DNA from: an uncultured Hyphomicrobiales bacterium
GTDB lineage: Bacteria > Pseudomonadota > Alphaproteobacteria > Rhizobiales > Beijerinckiaceae
Assembly (NCBI GenBank): GCA_903884435.1
Contig: CAISEY010000259.1
Coordinates: 1-50,569 of the forward strand
Length of the DNA stretch: 50,569 nt
Direction: 5' to 3'
Position 1 is the first letter of the stretch, and each line of letters starts with the position of its first letter. Below are positions 16,728-25,147 of this stretch, in pieces. The notes beneath the pieces were generated by a model that searched no databases, was not told the DNA's origin, and saw only the letters and a program-made list of their open reading frames with translations. Both the position numbers and the translations under genes were made by a program.

Positions 16728-18629
16728 ATGGCGAGCGCTTATCCCGACATCTATGCGGCCTGGCAAAAAGACCCGCAAGGTTTCTGGGCCGCGGCGGCGC
16801 GCGAAATCGACTGGATCGAGCCGCCACGGAAGATTTTCGACCCGGACGCCGGCGTCTATGGCCGCTGGTTTCCCGACGCCGTCTGCAACACCTGTTTCAA
16901 CGCCGTGGACCGGCACGCGCTCGGCGGAAGGGCGAACCAGCCGGCCGTCATCTACGACAGCCCCATCACCGGGGCGAAACGCACGTTCACCTACGCGGAA
17001 CTGCTCGACGAGGTCTCGACGCTCGCCGCCGCGCTGACCGGTCTCGGCGTGGGCAAGGGCGACCGGGTCATCGTTTACATGCCGATGATTCCCGAGGCGC
17101 TGTTCGGAATGCTCGCCTGCGCGCGCATTGGCGCGGTGCATTCCGTCGTGTTCGGCGGGTTCGCGCCGAAGGAACTCGCGACCCGCATCGACGACGCGAC
17201 GCCGAAGCTGGTGCTCACAGCGTCCTGCGGCATCGAGCCGGGGCGCGTCATCCAGTACAAGCCGCTGCTCGACCAGGCGATCGATCTCAGCGCGTCGAAG
17301 CCCGCCTCGGTGCTGCTGCTGCAACGCCCCCAGGCGGAGGCGGCGATGACAGCCGGCCGCGACCATGACTGGGCCGGCGCCGTGAACGCGGCGAGGGCCG
17401 CGGGGCGGCGCGCGGACTGCGTGCCGCTCAAGGCGACCGATCCGCTCTATATTCTCTACACCTCGGGCACGACGGGAATCCCCAAGGGCGTCGTGCGCGA
17501 CAATGGCGGCCACATGGTCGCGCTCAAATGGTCGATGAAGAATTTCTACGGAATCGAGCCGGGCGAGGTCTTCTGGGCGGCGTCCGATCTCGGCTGGGCG
17601 GTCGGTCACAGCTACATCGCCTACGCGCCGTTGCTGCACGGATGCGCCTGCGTCGTGTTCGAGGGCAAGCCCGTGGGCACGCCCGACGCGGGAACCTTCT
17701 GGCGCATCATCGAGGAATACAGGATTTCCGCGCTTTTCACGGCGCCGACGGCCTTCCGCGCCATCAAGAAGGAAGACCCGAACGCGGACTATCTGAAAAA
17801 GTACGACGTTTCGTCCTTGCGCACGCTGTTCCTCGCGGGCGAACGCGCCGATCCCGACACGGTGCAATGGGCGGAGCGGATTCTCGGCGTGCCGGTGATC
17901 GATCACTGGTGGCAGACGGAAACCGGCTGGTGCATCGCCGGCAATCCCGTGGGCCTCGGCGCGCTGCCGGTGAAATATGGCTCCGCCACGGTTCCCATGC
18001 CGGGCTATGACGTGCGGATCGTCGACGAGGGGTGCAGGGAATTGCCGAATGGAACCATGGGCTCCATCGTCATCAGGTTGCCGCTGCCGCCGAGCTGTCT
18101 GCCAACTCTGTGGCGCCAGGACGGGCGGATGAAGGAATCCTACCTGTCGGAGTTTCCCGGCTACTACAAAACCTCGGACGCGGGCTACAAGGACGCGGAC
18201 GGCTATGTTTTCGTGATGGGCCGCACCGACGACATCATCAATGTCGCGGGCCACAGGCTCTCGACGGGCGGCATGGAGGAAGTGCTCGCCTCGCATCCCG
18301 ATGTCGCGGAATGCGCGGTCATCGGCGTCAACGACGCGCTGAAGGGCGAGGTGCCCGTCGGCTTCGTGGTGCTGAAATCCGGCGTCACGCGCTCGCCCGC
18401 CGACATCGAGAACGACGTTGTCAAACTCGTGCGCGACAGGATCGGTCCCGTGGCCTCTTTCCGCACGGCGCTCGCCGTGGCGCGCCTGCCGAAAACCCGC
18501 TCGGGCAAAATCCTGCGCGGCACGATGAAGAAAATCGCCGATCACGCGGAATGGTCGATGCCGGCGACCGTCGACGATCCCATGATTTTCGAGGAGATCG
18601 GCGACGCGCTGAAATCGAAGGGCGTGTGA
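16728..18629 (+). CDS. prpE: propionyl-CoA synthetase
   Basis: A 633-residue AMP-forming ligase of acetyl/propionyl-CoA synthetase length. It starts with the ACS N-terminal domain (YAAWQKDPQGFWAAAAREIDW), has YILYTSGTTGIPKGVVRDNGGH as P-loop region, the WWQTETGWCI motif, GRTDDIINVAGHRLSTG as hinge region, and the C-terminal TRSGKILRGTMKKI whose Lys is catalytic and acetylation-controlled in the family. DNGGHMVALKWSMKNFYG is the pattern I associate with PrpE rather than Acs. GGAGG lies at 16719-16723 just before ATG 16728. No methylcitrate-cycle genes are next to it, so propionyl-CoA may go through methylmalonyl-CoA (inference). Confidence 0.92.
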   Translation: MASAYPDIYAAWQKDPQGFWAAAAREIDWIEPPRKIFDPDAGVYGRWFPDAVCNTCFNAVDRHALGGRANQPAVIYDSPITGAKRTFTYAELLDEVSTLAAALTGLGVGKGDRVIVYMPMIPEALFGMLACARIGAVHSVVFGGFAPKELATRIDDATPKLVLTASCGIEPGRVIQYKPLLDQAIDLSASKPASVLLLQRPQAEAAMTAGRDHDWAGAVNAARAAGRRADCVPLKATDPLYILYTSGTTGIPKGVVRDNGGHMVALKWSMKNFYGIEPGEVFWAASDLGWAVGHSYIAYAPLLHGCACVVFEGKPVGTPDAGTFWRIIEEYRISALFTAPTAFRAIKKEDPNADYLKKYDVSSLRTLFLAGERADPDTVQWAERILGVPVIDHWWQTETGWCIAGNPVGLGALPVKYGSATVPMPGYDVRIVDEGCRELPNGTMGSIVIRLPLPPSCLPTLWRQDGRMKESYLSEFPGYYKTSDAGYKDADGYVFVMGRTDDIINVAGHRLSTGGMEEVLASHPDVAECAVIGVNDALKGEVPVGFVVLKSGVTRSPADIENDVVKLVRDRIGPVASFRTALAVARLPKTRSGKILRGTMKKIADHAEWSMPATVDDPMIFEEIGDALKSKGV

Positions 18630-18783
18630 GGGCGCGCGCGGCCTGGCTCGCGTCTCCGCGTCTTCGCGGTCGAGGCGGAAAACAACGCTTTTTCACCTTG
18701 CTCGAAGCCCGTGTATCGAGCATTCGCAAACGGTGATATTCCCGCGCCAGGGGGCGAGGGAGCCCGGAGCCGGCGAGGAACGC

Positions 18784-19317
18784 GTGGACGCACCGAAAGA
18801 GGGAGACGGATCGCCGGAGGCGGCGGCGCGCGCCGTGACGGTGCGTTTCGCCTATGCGCGCGACGATCTCGCGCGCGCCATCCGGGCGAATTTTTTCGCG
18901 CAGCCGGGCATCCGGTTCAATACTTTCGTGTCCGTTTGTCTCGTCGCGATCGGCCTGTGGCCGCGGGGCGACGGGGCGTCGGGCGGGCTGGCGCTGGCTT
19001 CCCTGATCGCGGGCGCCAGCTTCATGGCGCTGCTGCTGGCGATGTGGTTTTTCAGTCCGGACATCGCCATGTGGCGCGAGCCGAAATACCGCCAGAGCTA
19101 CGACCTGACGTTTTCCGACGCGGGCGTGACATTCCGGAAAAACGGCGCCGGCTCAACCTTGCCGTGGTCGATTTACAGCCGCGCCGTCGCCGATGGCGAC
19201 GGATGCCTGCTTTATCATCGGGACGGTTCCTGGGTGCTGGTTCCCGGGCGCGCTTTCGCGAGCTCCGGCGACCGCGCCATTTTCGAGGCGCTGATCGCCG
19301 GGCATGTTCCCCGGTGA
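18784..19317 (+). CDS. YcxB-like membrane protein
   Basis: A 177-residue protein from GTG 18784 (GAGGA 4 bases upstream); an in-frame GTG at 18733 would add 17 residues. The N-terminus VRFAYARDDLARAIRANFF is followed by two close membrane helices (FNTFVSVCLVAIGLWP and LASLIAGASFMALLLAMWFF) and a C-terminal soluble part YDLTFSDAGVTFRKNGAGSTLPWSIYSRAVADGDGCLLYHRDG, which matches the YcxB/DUF-type domain (W.....E-like). Such proteins are small membrane proteins of unknown role. It lies between prpE and the convergent TrcR gene. Confidence 0.7.
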   Translation: MDAPKEGDGSPEAAARAVTVRFAYARDDLARAIRANFFAQPGIRFNTFVSVCLVAIGLWPRGDGASGGLALASLIAGASFMALLLAMWFFSPDIAMWREPKYRQSYDLTFSDAGVTFRKNGAGSTLPWSIYSRAVADGDGCLLYHRDGSWVLVPGRAFASSGDRAIFEALIAGHVPR

Positions 19318-19334
19318 TCCGGCGGCGAAGCCGC

Positions 19335-20057
19335 CTATTCCTTGACCTTGAGATCCTTGAGTTTCGCGAAGACGGAATCGACGTCGATGTCGTCGTCCTC
19401 GTTCTTCGCGGGGGCGACGGGTTTCGATCCGAACACGTCTTCCTTGCTGAAGGAGGCCTCGGGACGCGGGCCCGTCGTGATTTCGGCGGAGAGCAGCGTC
19501 GCGCCATGGTCGACGGCGGCCTGCGGGCGATCCTTGTTGGCGCGGGCGACCTCGAGATCGAGGTCGAGCTGCGAGCAGAGGCCCAGCGTCACCGGATCGA
19601 GCGGCGACAGGCTGGCGGAATTCCAGTGGGTGCGCTCGCGGATCGCCTGGAGAGTCGTCTTGGTGGTGCCGGCGAGGCGCATGATCTGCGCGTCCTTCAA
19701 TTCCGGATGGTTGCGAACCAGCCAGAGGATGGCGTTGGGCCGGTCCTGGCGGCGGGAGAGCGGCGTGTAGCGCGGTCCGCGGGTGGTTTTCTTGACTTCG
19801 GGCAGGCGCACCTTGGAGGGCGCGAGCGTCAGATGCACGTCGGGATTGGCTTCCGCCTTCGCGATCATCTCGCGGGTGAGCTGGTTCGACGTGATGGGGT
19901 CGTGGCCCTTGATGCCCTGGGCGACCTCGCCATCGGCGATGCCCTTGACCTCGAGCGGATGCAGTTTGCAGAAATCGGCGATCTGGTCGAAGGTCAGAGA
20001 GGTGTTTTCGACAAGCCAGACGGCGGTCGCCTTGGGCATCAGCGGGGCGGTGTTCAT
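19335..20057 (-). CDS. trcR: DUF1013 protein, TrcR-like transcription-associated cell-cycle regulator
   Basis: A 240-residue DUF1013 protein, a family limited to alphaproteobacteria. It begins PLMPKATAVWLVENTSLTFDQIADFC and has HPLEVKGIADGEVAQGIKG, then a second helix-turn-helix-like unit DRPNAILWLVRNHPELKDAQIMRLAGTTKTTLQAIRERTHWN. The C-terminus is acidic. In Caulobacter the DUF1013 protein TrcR travels with RNA polymerase and controls cell-cycle genes; the same role is inferred here. AAGGAGA is placed just before ATG 20057. Upstream are an inverted repeat at 20079-20096 and a promoter-like pair at 20174-20202. It converges with the YcxB-like gene. Confidence 0.88.
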   Translation of the reverse strand: MNTAPLMPKATAVWLVENTSLTFDQIADFCKLHPLEVKGIADGEVAQGIKGHDPITSNQLTREMIAKAEANPDVHLTLAPSKVRLPEVKKTTRGPRYTPLSRRQDRPNAILWLVRNHPELKDAQIMRLAGTTKTTLQAIRERTHWNSASLSPLDPVTLGLCSQLDLDLEVARANKDRPQAAVDHGATLLSAEITTGPRPEASFSKEDVFGSKPVAPAKNEDDDIDVDSVFAKLKDLKVKE

Positions 20058-20078
20058 GATCGTCTCCTTGCGGTGCGG

Positions 20079-20096
20079 CTCCGGTCAGGACCGGAG
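20079..20096. repeat. perfect inverted repeat in the trcR leader
   Basis: CTCCGGTC-AG-GACCGGAG is a perfect 8-bp inverted repeat with a 2-base centre, 22 bases upstream of the trcR start. It could be an operator or an RNA hairpin close to the ribosome site. Nothing in the sequence decides which. Confidence 0.6.
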
Positions 20097-20173
20097 TCGG
20101 GACAAGCGCCGCCGGGCTCCGGCCCGGCCGAGGCGGAGCCTCAAACTCTTCATCCATACGGGGATATTTGGCT

Positions 20174-20202
20174 TATATACGGGCGAAGGCGGCTGAAAGC
20201 AA
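20174..20202 (-). promoter_or_regulatory. candidate promoter of trcR
   Basis: On the minus strand TTGCTT (20197-20202) is followed by a 17-base spacer and TATATA (20174-20179) in a locally AT-rich spot. It would give a leader of roughly 110 bases containing the inverted repeat. Assigned by pattern only. Confidence 0.45.
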
Positions 20203-20233
20203 CGGATTTGCCCGCTGTCCATTGATTGGCCCC

Positions 20234-20304
20234 GCGGCGGGCGGCGGCGCCTCCGGTTCCGGCGCGCCGGGCGGTCGTCCCGGATGTCCGGAGTCGCCCG
20301 CCGC
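20234..20304. repeat. long imperfect inverted repeat between the MBL gene and trcR
   Basis: GCGGCGGGCG (20234-20243) pairs with CGCCCGCCGC (20295-20304), and further in CTCCGG (20251-20256) pairs with CCGGAG (20288-20293), giving a long interrupted hairpin. It lies 38 bases after the MBL gene's stop on the minus strand. There is no T-run, so it is not a classic terminator; it may stop transcripts by other means or be chance in G+C-rich DNA. Confidence 0.4.
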
Positions 20305-20341
20305 CGGTCACCCGCTCCCGTTCACGGATCACTCCGTCGCT

Positions 20342-21325
20342 TCACGGGGTCGGGCTCCACTGAACGAGGATTTCGCGATAGCCCCCGCCGCTTTTCTCGA
20401 CATGCCCGACCGCGGGGAACGGGTAGTGGAAACCCTGAACCAGCATCCGTTCCGCGCACAGCATGTCATAGACCTCGCGGCGGGTGGCTTCCGCCGCGAC
20501 GGGGTCCACGTCGAGCATGAAATGCCAGCCGGGATTGCGGGCGAACAGAAAGGGCGCGTGGGTCACGTCCGCCTGCACATAGACTGATTTCGCGCCGGAC
20601 GAGACGATGTGCGAGCAATGTCCCGGCGTGTGGCCGGGCGTCGCGACGGCGGTGACGCCGGGAATGACCTCCTTGCCCGATTGATAGGGCCGGACGCGCT
20701 TCAGAACCTCGGGGGTCATCACCCTGCGCGCGTTTTTGAACGTCGCGTCGATCCGCGGCGTCGAGGCCCGGCTCATTTCCCCGTCGTCCATCCAGAACCT
20801 GTGTTCGGCCTCCGGGACGAGGATTTCGGCGTTGGGGAACGCGAGCGAATTGCCGGCCCCGATCAGTCCATTGATGTGATCGCCATGGTAGTGCGACAAG
20901 ATCACCGCGTCGATGGCGGCCGGATCGACGCCCGCCGCCGCGAGGTTCAGCATCAGGCGTCCGTTTATTCCTTCGCTCGACTTGAATCCCGCCTCGCCGG
21001 TGCCCGTGTCCATCAGGACGAGGTTCTTTCCGGTGTTGACCACGACCGGATTGTAGGGACCGGCGTAAATGTCCTTTTCCATGAAGAGGGATTCGAGCAT
21101 GGCGTTGACTTGCGCCTTCGGGACGTTCCTGACGAAATCATCGCCGATGGGCATGCGGCTGACGCCATCGTTCACGACGGTCATTTCCGTGTCGCCAACC
21201 CGGTAGCGATAATAGCCAGGCGCCTGCTTGCCGGATTGCGGCGCCGCCGCGCGCGCGGGCGAACCTTGCGTCGAGGCGATGGCGAGGGCTCCGGCCAGCG
21301 CCTCGCGGCGCGAGATGTTCATCAT
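20342..21325 (-). CDS. secreted metallo-beta-lactamase-fold hydrolase
   Basis: A 327-residue MBL-fold enzyme with a twin-arginine signal: SRREALAGALAIAS then SPARA|AAP. The metal-binding motif HYHGDH is clear (in VILSHYHGDHINGL), with further ligands in ATPGHTPGHCSH and the Asp of VYVQADVTHAP. Export folded through Tat fits a metal enzyme. Proteins of this type include lactonases and other hydrolases; the substrate is not evident. ATG 21325 has AGGGGAA 8 bases upstream; ATG 21322 is next to it. It is divergent from a LysR regulator, which probably controls it. Confidence 0.87.
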   Translation of the reverse strand: MMNISRREALAGALAIASTQGSPARAAAPQSGKQAPGYYRYRVGDTEMTVVNDGVSRMPIGDDFVRNVPKAQVNAMLESLFMEKDIYAGPYNPVVVNTGKNLVLMDTGTGEAGFKSSEGINGRLMLNLAAAGVDPAAIDAVILSHYHGDHINGLIGAGNSLAFPNAEILVPEAEHRFWMDDGEMSRASTPRIDATFKNARRVMTPEVLKRVRPYQSGKEVIPGVTAVATPGHTPGHCSHIVSSGAKSVYVQADVTHAPFLFARNPGWHFMLDVDPVAAEATRREVYDMLCAERMLVQGFHYPFPAVGHVEKSGGGYREILVQWSPTP

Positions 21326-21418
21326 GACGAAAGTTCCCCTGTTGCGCGAAATCGTTACCCGCGGAGGGAGCCTAGGACCGAAAGACACATTTTAGAAATC
21401 AATAGTTGGAATATATTA

Positions 21419-21435
21419 CATTCATGGTGTGAATG
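21419..21435. promoter_or_regulatory. LysR-type box (T-N11-A dyad)
   Basis: CATTCA-TGGTG-TGAATG is a perfect 6-bp dyad around 5 bases and contains a T-N11-A core. It sits 13 bases before the LysR gene's ATG and in the 123-base divergent region shared with the MBL gene, in an AT-rich tract. It fits the autoregulatory site of the adjacent regulator. Confidence 0.6.
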
Positions 21436-21448
21436 ACGGGCGATTCGA

Positions 21449-22405
21449 ATGTCCCTCGGAAGCCTCGACCTGAACCTGTTGAAGGTTCTCGACGCGCTGA
21501 TCGCGGAGCGCAACGTCACGCGCGCGGGCAAGGCGCTTGGCCGCTCGCAACCGGCGATCAGCAACGCCCTGCACAGGCTGCGCGTCGCGCTCGACGACGA
21601 TCTGCTCGTGCGCGGCGCGCATGGCCTTGCGTTGACGCCGCGCGCGGAAAGCCTCCGGCGGCCCCTTCGCGAGGCGCTTCGCCTCCTGCAAGCGAGCCTG
21701 TTCGAGAACGAACCGTTCAATCCGGCGACGGCGAACGGCTTGTATCGGGTCAGCATGCCGGATCGCCTGACGTTTTCCGTCGTGCCGCCGCTGTTCGACA
21801 GATTGCGGCGTCTCGCGCCGGGGCTGGATCTCCACGTCGCGACCGCCGACCGCGAACAGGCCCTCGATCTGCTCGAGGCCGACCGTATCGACCTCGCGCT
21901 TGGATGGCTGGACGACCAGCCAGGCCACCTGAAGGCCGAGGCCTTGCTCGAGGAATATCTTTATTGCGTGTTCCGCGAGGGGCATCCGATTCTGAAGCCC
22001 GGGAGCAGGTTCACAATCGACGCCGTGCTGTCGTTTCCGCATGTCGTCGTCAGCGCCACCGGCGGACGGCGGGCGATCTTCGACGACCTTCTGGCGCGGC
22101 GCGGTCTCGGGCGCCACGCGCTGGTGGCGGTTCCGAATTTCACCGCGGTTCCGCAATTGCTGGCGCGCAGCGACATGATCGGCGTGTTCACGCGGCTCGC
22201 CGCGGACGTGTTCGAAAGTGAATTCGGACTGGCGAAGCGGCGCGTTCCCGTGGACGTCGGCAAGATCGCCACCGTCATGGCCTGGCGCGTTCGCGACGAC
22301 GGCGATCGCAAGCACGCCTGGCTGCGGGACCAGATAAAGTCCGTTTACGCGAGTTTGCGGTCGCCCCGTTCACGTCGCCCGGCGCGGCCCTCCGCGAAAG
22401 CTTGA
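21449..22405 (+). CDS. LysR-family transcriptional regulator
   Basis: A 318-residue LysR regulator. The N-terminal winged helix-turn-helix is LNLLKVLDALIAERNVTRAGKALGRSQPAISNALHRLRVALDDDLLVRGAHGLALT (residues about 8-63), close to the NodD/SyrM/LeuO-like subgroup that starts LDLNLL. Residues about 90-300 form the co-inducer domain. It faces the MBL hydrolase and precedes the receptor and SDR genes on the same strand, so it probably senses a substrate handled by them. A T-N11-A dyad lies just upstream of its start. The C-terminal tail (SPRSRRPARPSAKA) is basic and not part of the domain. Confidence 0.92.
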   Translation: MSLGSLDLNLLKVLDALIAERNVTRAGKALGRSQPAISNALHRLRVALDDDLLVRGAHGLALTPRAESLRRPLREALRLLQASLFENEPFNPATANGLYRVSMPDRLTFSVVPPLFDRLRRLAPGLDLHVATADREQALDLLEADRIDLALGWLDDQPGHLKAEALLEEYLYCVFREGHPILKPGSRFTIDAVLSFPHVVVSATGGRRAIFDDLLARRGLGRHALVAVPNFTAVPQLLARSDMIGVFTRLAADVFESEFGLAKRRVPVDVGKIATVMAWRVRDDGDRKHAWLRDQIKSVYASLRSPRSRRPARPSAKA

Positions 22406-22464
22406 CGGCGCGCCGTCCGGCGTCGCAACGTCGTCGCGTTCAAAATCAGGGGGACGCGGCGGCC

Positions 22465-23484
22465 ATGAAAGCGCGGACATTCGCCAGACTCGTCGCCGCG
22501 GCGTCGTTTCCCCTCGCTCTCGCCGCGGCCCGCGCCGATCCCGTCGCCGATTTTTATCGCGGCAAGGTCGTCAATCTGCTCATCGGCATCAACGTCGGCG
22601 GCTCCTACGACATCCAGGCGCGCATGGTGGCGCGCTACATTGGCGCGCATATTCCGGGCAATCCGACGATCGTGCCGCAGAACATGGTGGGCGCGGGCGG
22701 GCTCGCCATGGCCAATTATCTCGAGGGCGTCGCGCCGCACGACGGCACGGCGCTTGGCATGATGGCGAACACGCTGATCCCCTATCAGGTCGTTGGCGGA
22801 ACCGGCGTGAAATTCGACGCTGGGAAAATGAACTGGATCGGTTCGATGGAGAGCCCGCCCGACGTGGTCGTCGGCCGGGCCGCCTCGGGCCTCAAGTCCG
22901 CCGCCGATCTGAAAACGCGCGATGTTTCCATCGCCGCTTCCGCCAGGGGCGCGATCACCTATGTCATCCCCTCCATGCTGAACGAATTCGCTGGCGCCCG
23001 ATTCAAGATCGTCACGGGTTATCAGGGCTCGCCCTCGATGAATCTCGCCATGGAGCGCGGCGAGGTCGACGCCATCGTCAATTCCTGGCCCTCGCTGAAG
23101 GCGGTGAAGCCGGAATGGTTCGCCAGCGGATCGGCGATCATTCTCGCGCGTTCGCAAACGAAGCGCGCCGATCTCCAGGGAATACCCGCGATCGAATCCC
23201 TCGCGCCCGATCCGGAAGACCGCCAGGCGATGGAGCTCGTCCTCGCGGGCAATCCGCTCGGGCGCCCGCTCGCCTTTCCGCGCGACGTGCCGCCGGAACG
23301 CGTGAAGGCCGTGCGTGACGCTTTCGACGCGGTGATGAAGGATCCCGCCTTTCGCGAGGAGGCCGCGCGGACGGGCTACGATCTCGAACCCGCCTCCGGC
23401 GAGGAATTGCAGCGGATCGTGACGCGGATTCTCGCCACCCCGAAACGCATCGCCGACAAGGCGAAGCCCATCATCGCCCCATAG
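22465..23484 (+). CDS. tripartite tricarboxylate transporter (TctC/Bug) receptor, copy 1
   Basis: A 339-residue periplasmic receptor. The signal peptide ends ARA|DPVADFY. Family marks are FYRGKVVNLLIGINVGGSYD at the mature start, IPGNPTIVPQNMVGAGG and the repeated VVGRAASGLKSAADLK. TctC/Bug proteins bind carboxylates (tricarboxylates, aromatic acids, nicotinate) and pass them to TctA/TctB, which are absent here. The gene is 59 bases after lysR and 8 bases before the SDR gene on the same strand, so the three may form one unit. Closest of the four copies in the window to copies 3 and 4, which share the FYRGK or VIGFGPGGGYD start. Confidence 0.87.
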   Translation: MKARTFARLVAAASFPLALAAARADPVADFYRGKVVNLLIGINVGGSYDIQARMVARYIGAHIPGNPTIVPQNMVGAGGLAMANYLEGVAPHDGTALGMMANTLIPYQVVGGTGVKFDAGKMNWIGSMESPPDVVVGRAASGLKSAADLKTRDVSIAASARGAITYVIPSMLNEFAGARFKIVTGYQGSPSMNLAMERGEVDAIVNSWPSLKAVKPEWFASGSAIILARSQTKRADLQGIPAIESLAPDPEDRQAMELVLAGNPLGRPLAFPRDVPPERVKAVRDAFDAVMKDPAFREEAARTGYDLEPASGEELQRIVTRILATPKRIADKAKPIIAP

Positions 23485-23492
23485 GAATTGTC

Positions 23493-24275
23493 ATGGACCT
23501 GAAACTCAAGGGGCGCACCGCGCTCGTCACCGGCGCCTCGAAGGGCATCGGCCTCGCCGTGGCCCGCGTGCTCGCCGGGGAAGGCTGCCACCTGCGCATC
23601 GCCGCGCGCACCAGGAGCGATCTCGAACGGGCGGCGGAGGACATTCGCCGCGACTTCGGCGTCAACGTCGCGATCCAGCCGGGCGATCTCGGCAAGCTCG
23701 CCGATGTCGAGGCGCTGGGCGCCGCCTGCGGCGACGTGGACATTCTCGTCAACAACGCCGGCGATATTCCCACGGGGACGCTCGCCGAACTTGGCCCGGC
23801 GGACTGGCGGCGCGGCTGGGATCTGAAAGTGTTCGGCTTCATCGATCTGACGCGGATCATTTATCCCCGCATGATCGCGCGAAAGAGCGGCGTCATCGTC
23901 AACATCATCGGCTCGGCGGCGGAATCGCCCAATCCGCGCTATATCGCGGGTTGCGTCGGCAATTCCGCGCTCAACACGTTCTCCGATTGCCTGGGCGCCG
24001 AAGCCATGCGCAACGGCGTGCGCGTCGTCGCCGTGAATCCCGGTCCGATCATGTCCGACCGGCACAGGGCGCACGTCATGGAGCGGGCGCAACGCGTGCT
24101 CGGCGACGCCAGCCGCTACATGGAGCTCGAGGCGAACTATCCCGCCGGCCGTTCCGGCCACGTCGAGGAAGTGGCCTACGCCGTGGCGTTCCTCGCCTCG
24201 GAGCGCGCCTCGCACATTTCGGGCGCGGCGCTGCGGATCGACGCGGGGTTGAAGGTCATGCCGCGGACGGCGTGA
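23493..24275 (+). CDS. short-chain dehydrogenase/reductase, variant active site
   Basis: A 260-residue SDR. The cofactor motif TGASKGIG lies at 13-20 and NNAG at 87-90. Ser141 and Tyr150 of the catalytic triad are visible in IIGSAAE and NPRYIAGCVGN. The usual YxxxK Lys would be at position 154, which is Cys; the segment YIAGCVGNSALN belongs to a known divergent SDR branch where this Lys is missing. It may still reduce or oxidise a substrate, or act differently. It is 8 bases after the receptor gene, and its stop codon directly abuts the stop of the Fic gene on the other strand. Confidence 0.85.
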   Translation: MDLKLKGRTALVTGASKGIGLAVARVLAGEGCHLRIAARTRSDLERAAEDIRRDFGVNVAIQPGDLGKLADVEALGAACGDVDILVNNAGDIPTGTLAELGPADWRRGWDLKVFGFIDLTRIIYPRMIARKSGVIVNIIGSAAESPNPRYIAGCVGNSALNTFSDCLGAEAMRNGVRVVAVNPGPIMSDRHRAHVMERAQRVLGDASRYMELEANYPAGRSGHVEEVAYAVAFLASERASHISGAALRIDAGLKVMPRTA

Positions 24276-25028
24276 TCAGCCCGGGCCCGTCGCCGGAGCG
24301 CCCAGAGCTTCCAGATAATCCGAAAGCGTCGCCGCCAGACGCTCGTGCATCAGCCGCTGGAAGGGTTCGAGATCCTCCAGCATCGACGCGTGCTCGAGCG
24401 CGTCCAGACAGGACTTTCGGTCTTCCGGTCTTACCGCCACGGGCGGGTAGCCACAGCGCAGCAGCAGAAGATTCATCAGCAACCGCGCGGTGCGGCCATT
24501 GCCGTCGCCGAAGGGGTGAATCGCCGTCAGGCGGAAGTGAGCGATGAAGGCGGCTTCCGGCGTCGCGGGGGTCGCCGCGATCCATTCGCCGAGGTCGCGC
24601 ATGAGATCGGGAATTTTCAGCGGATTGGGAAAAATCACCGGAGACCCCGCGATCCGGCGGGGATACGGACTGTACACGCCCGCGATCAGCGGCTGGCTGC
24701 GCGCGACGATCCGGCGATGCAACTCGCGGACGACGGTTTCTCCGACGGGCGAGGAAGCGGTCGCCGTCGCGCGCATCCATTGCAGGGCCTCGTAGTGGTC
24801 CTGTGCCTCGAGATGGTCGCGCAGGGGCTTCCCGCCGACGGTGACGCCGTGTTCGATGACTTCGGCCGTCTCGCGATGGGTGAGCGTGTTCCCCTCGATC
24901 GCGTTCGACGTGTATGTCAGTTCAATGTCGTAATATTTTTGCAATTGCGCGAGCGCGCCCGCCGACAGCGGACGCATTTCGTCCAGAGCGCGCTTTTTCT
25001 CCGCGATTGTGGCGAGAAGATCGTCCAT
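24276..25028 (-). CDS. Fic-domain protein (class II, self-inhibited) putative AMP transferase
   Basis: A 250-residue Fic protein. The full catalytic motif HPFGDGNGRTAR lies at 171-182 with catalytic His171, and an inhibitory helix motif SNAIEGN at 41-47 with Glu45, the arrangement of class II Fic enzymes. The N-terminal part (residues 1-80) is the DUF4172-like region. These enzymes AMPylate a Ser, Thr or Tyr of a target protein when the inhibitory Glu is relieved. There is no winged helix at the C-terminus, unlike many Fic proteins. It is divergent from the CoA transferase gene and converges end-to-end with the SDR gene. The target is unknown. Confidence 0.9.
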   Translation of the reverse strand: MDDLLATIAEKKRALDEMRPLSAGALAQLQKYYDIELTYTSNAIEGNTLTHRETAEVIEHGVTVGGKPLRDHLEAQDHYEALQWMRATATASSPVGETVVRELHRRIVARSQPLIAGVYSPYPRRIAGSPVIFPNPLKIPDLMRDLGEWIAATPATPEAAFIAHFRLTAIHPFGDGNGRTARLLMNLLLLRCGYPPVAVRPEDRKSCLDALEHASMLEDLEPFQRLMHERLAATLSDYLEALGAPATGPG

Positions 25029-25147
25029 GCTTTGTTCCTGCCACGCCGCGCGGTTCCCCGCAAGCGGCGCCTTCGTTTGCTTCGCCGCGCGAACGCGCTA
25101 TGCATGGATCGAAACGCGCTTCGCGCGCCACGATCGCCGGAGGATCC

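Noticed and set aside
15813-18545. A 910-codon open frame on the minus strand over prpE and the TauE gene
   Set aside because: Its translation shows no domain, is Arg/Asp/His-biased, and lies antisense to prpE, which has full motifs.
12821-18629. The two AMP-ligases and membrane genes as one biosynthetic cluster
   Set aside because: Directions differ, no polyketide, peptide or tailoring genes are present, and PrpE and the other ligase are ordinary metabolism.
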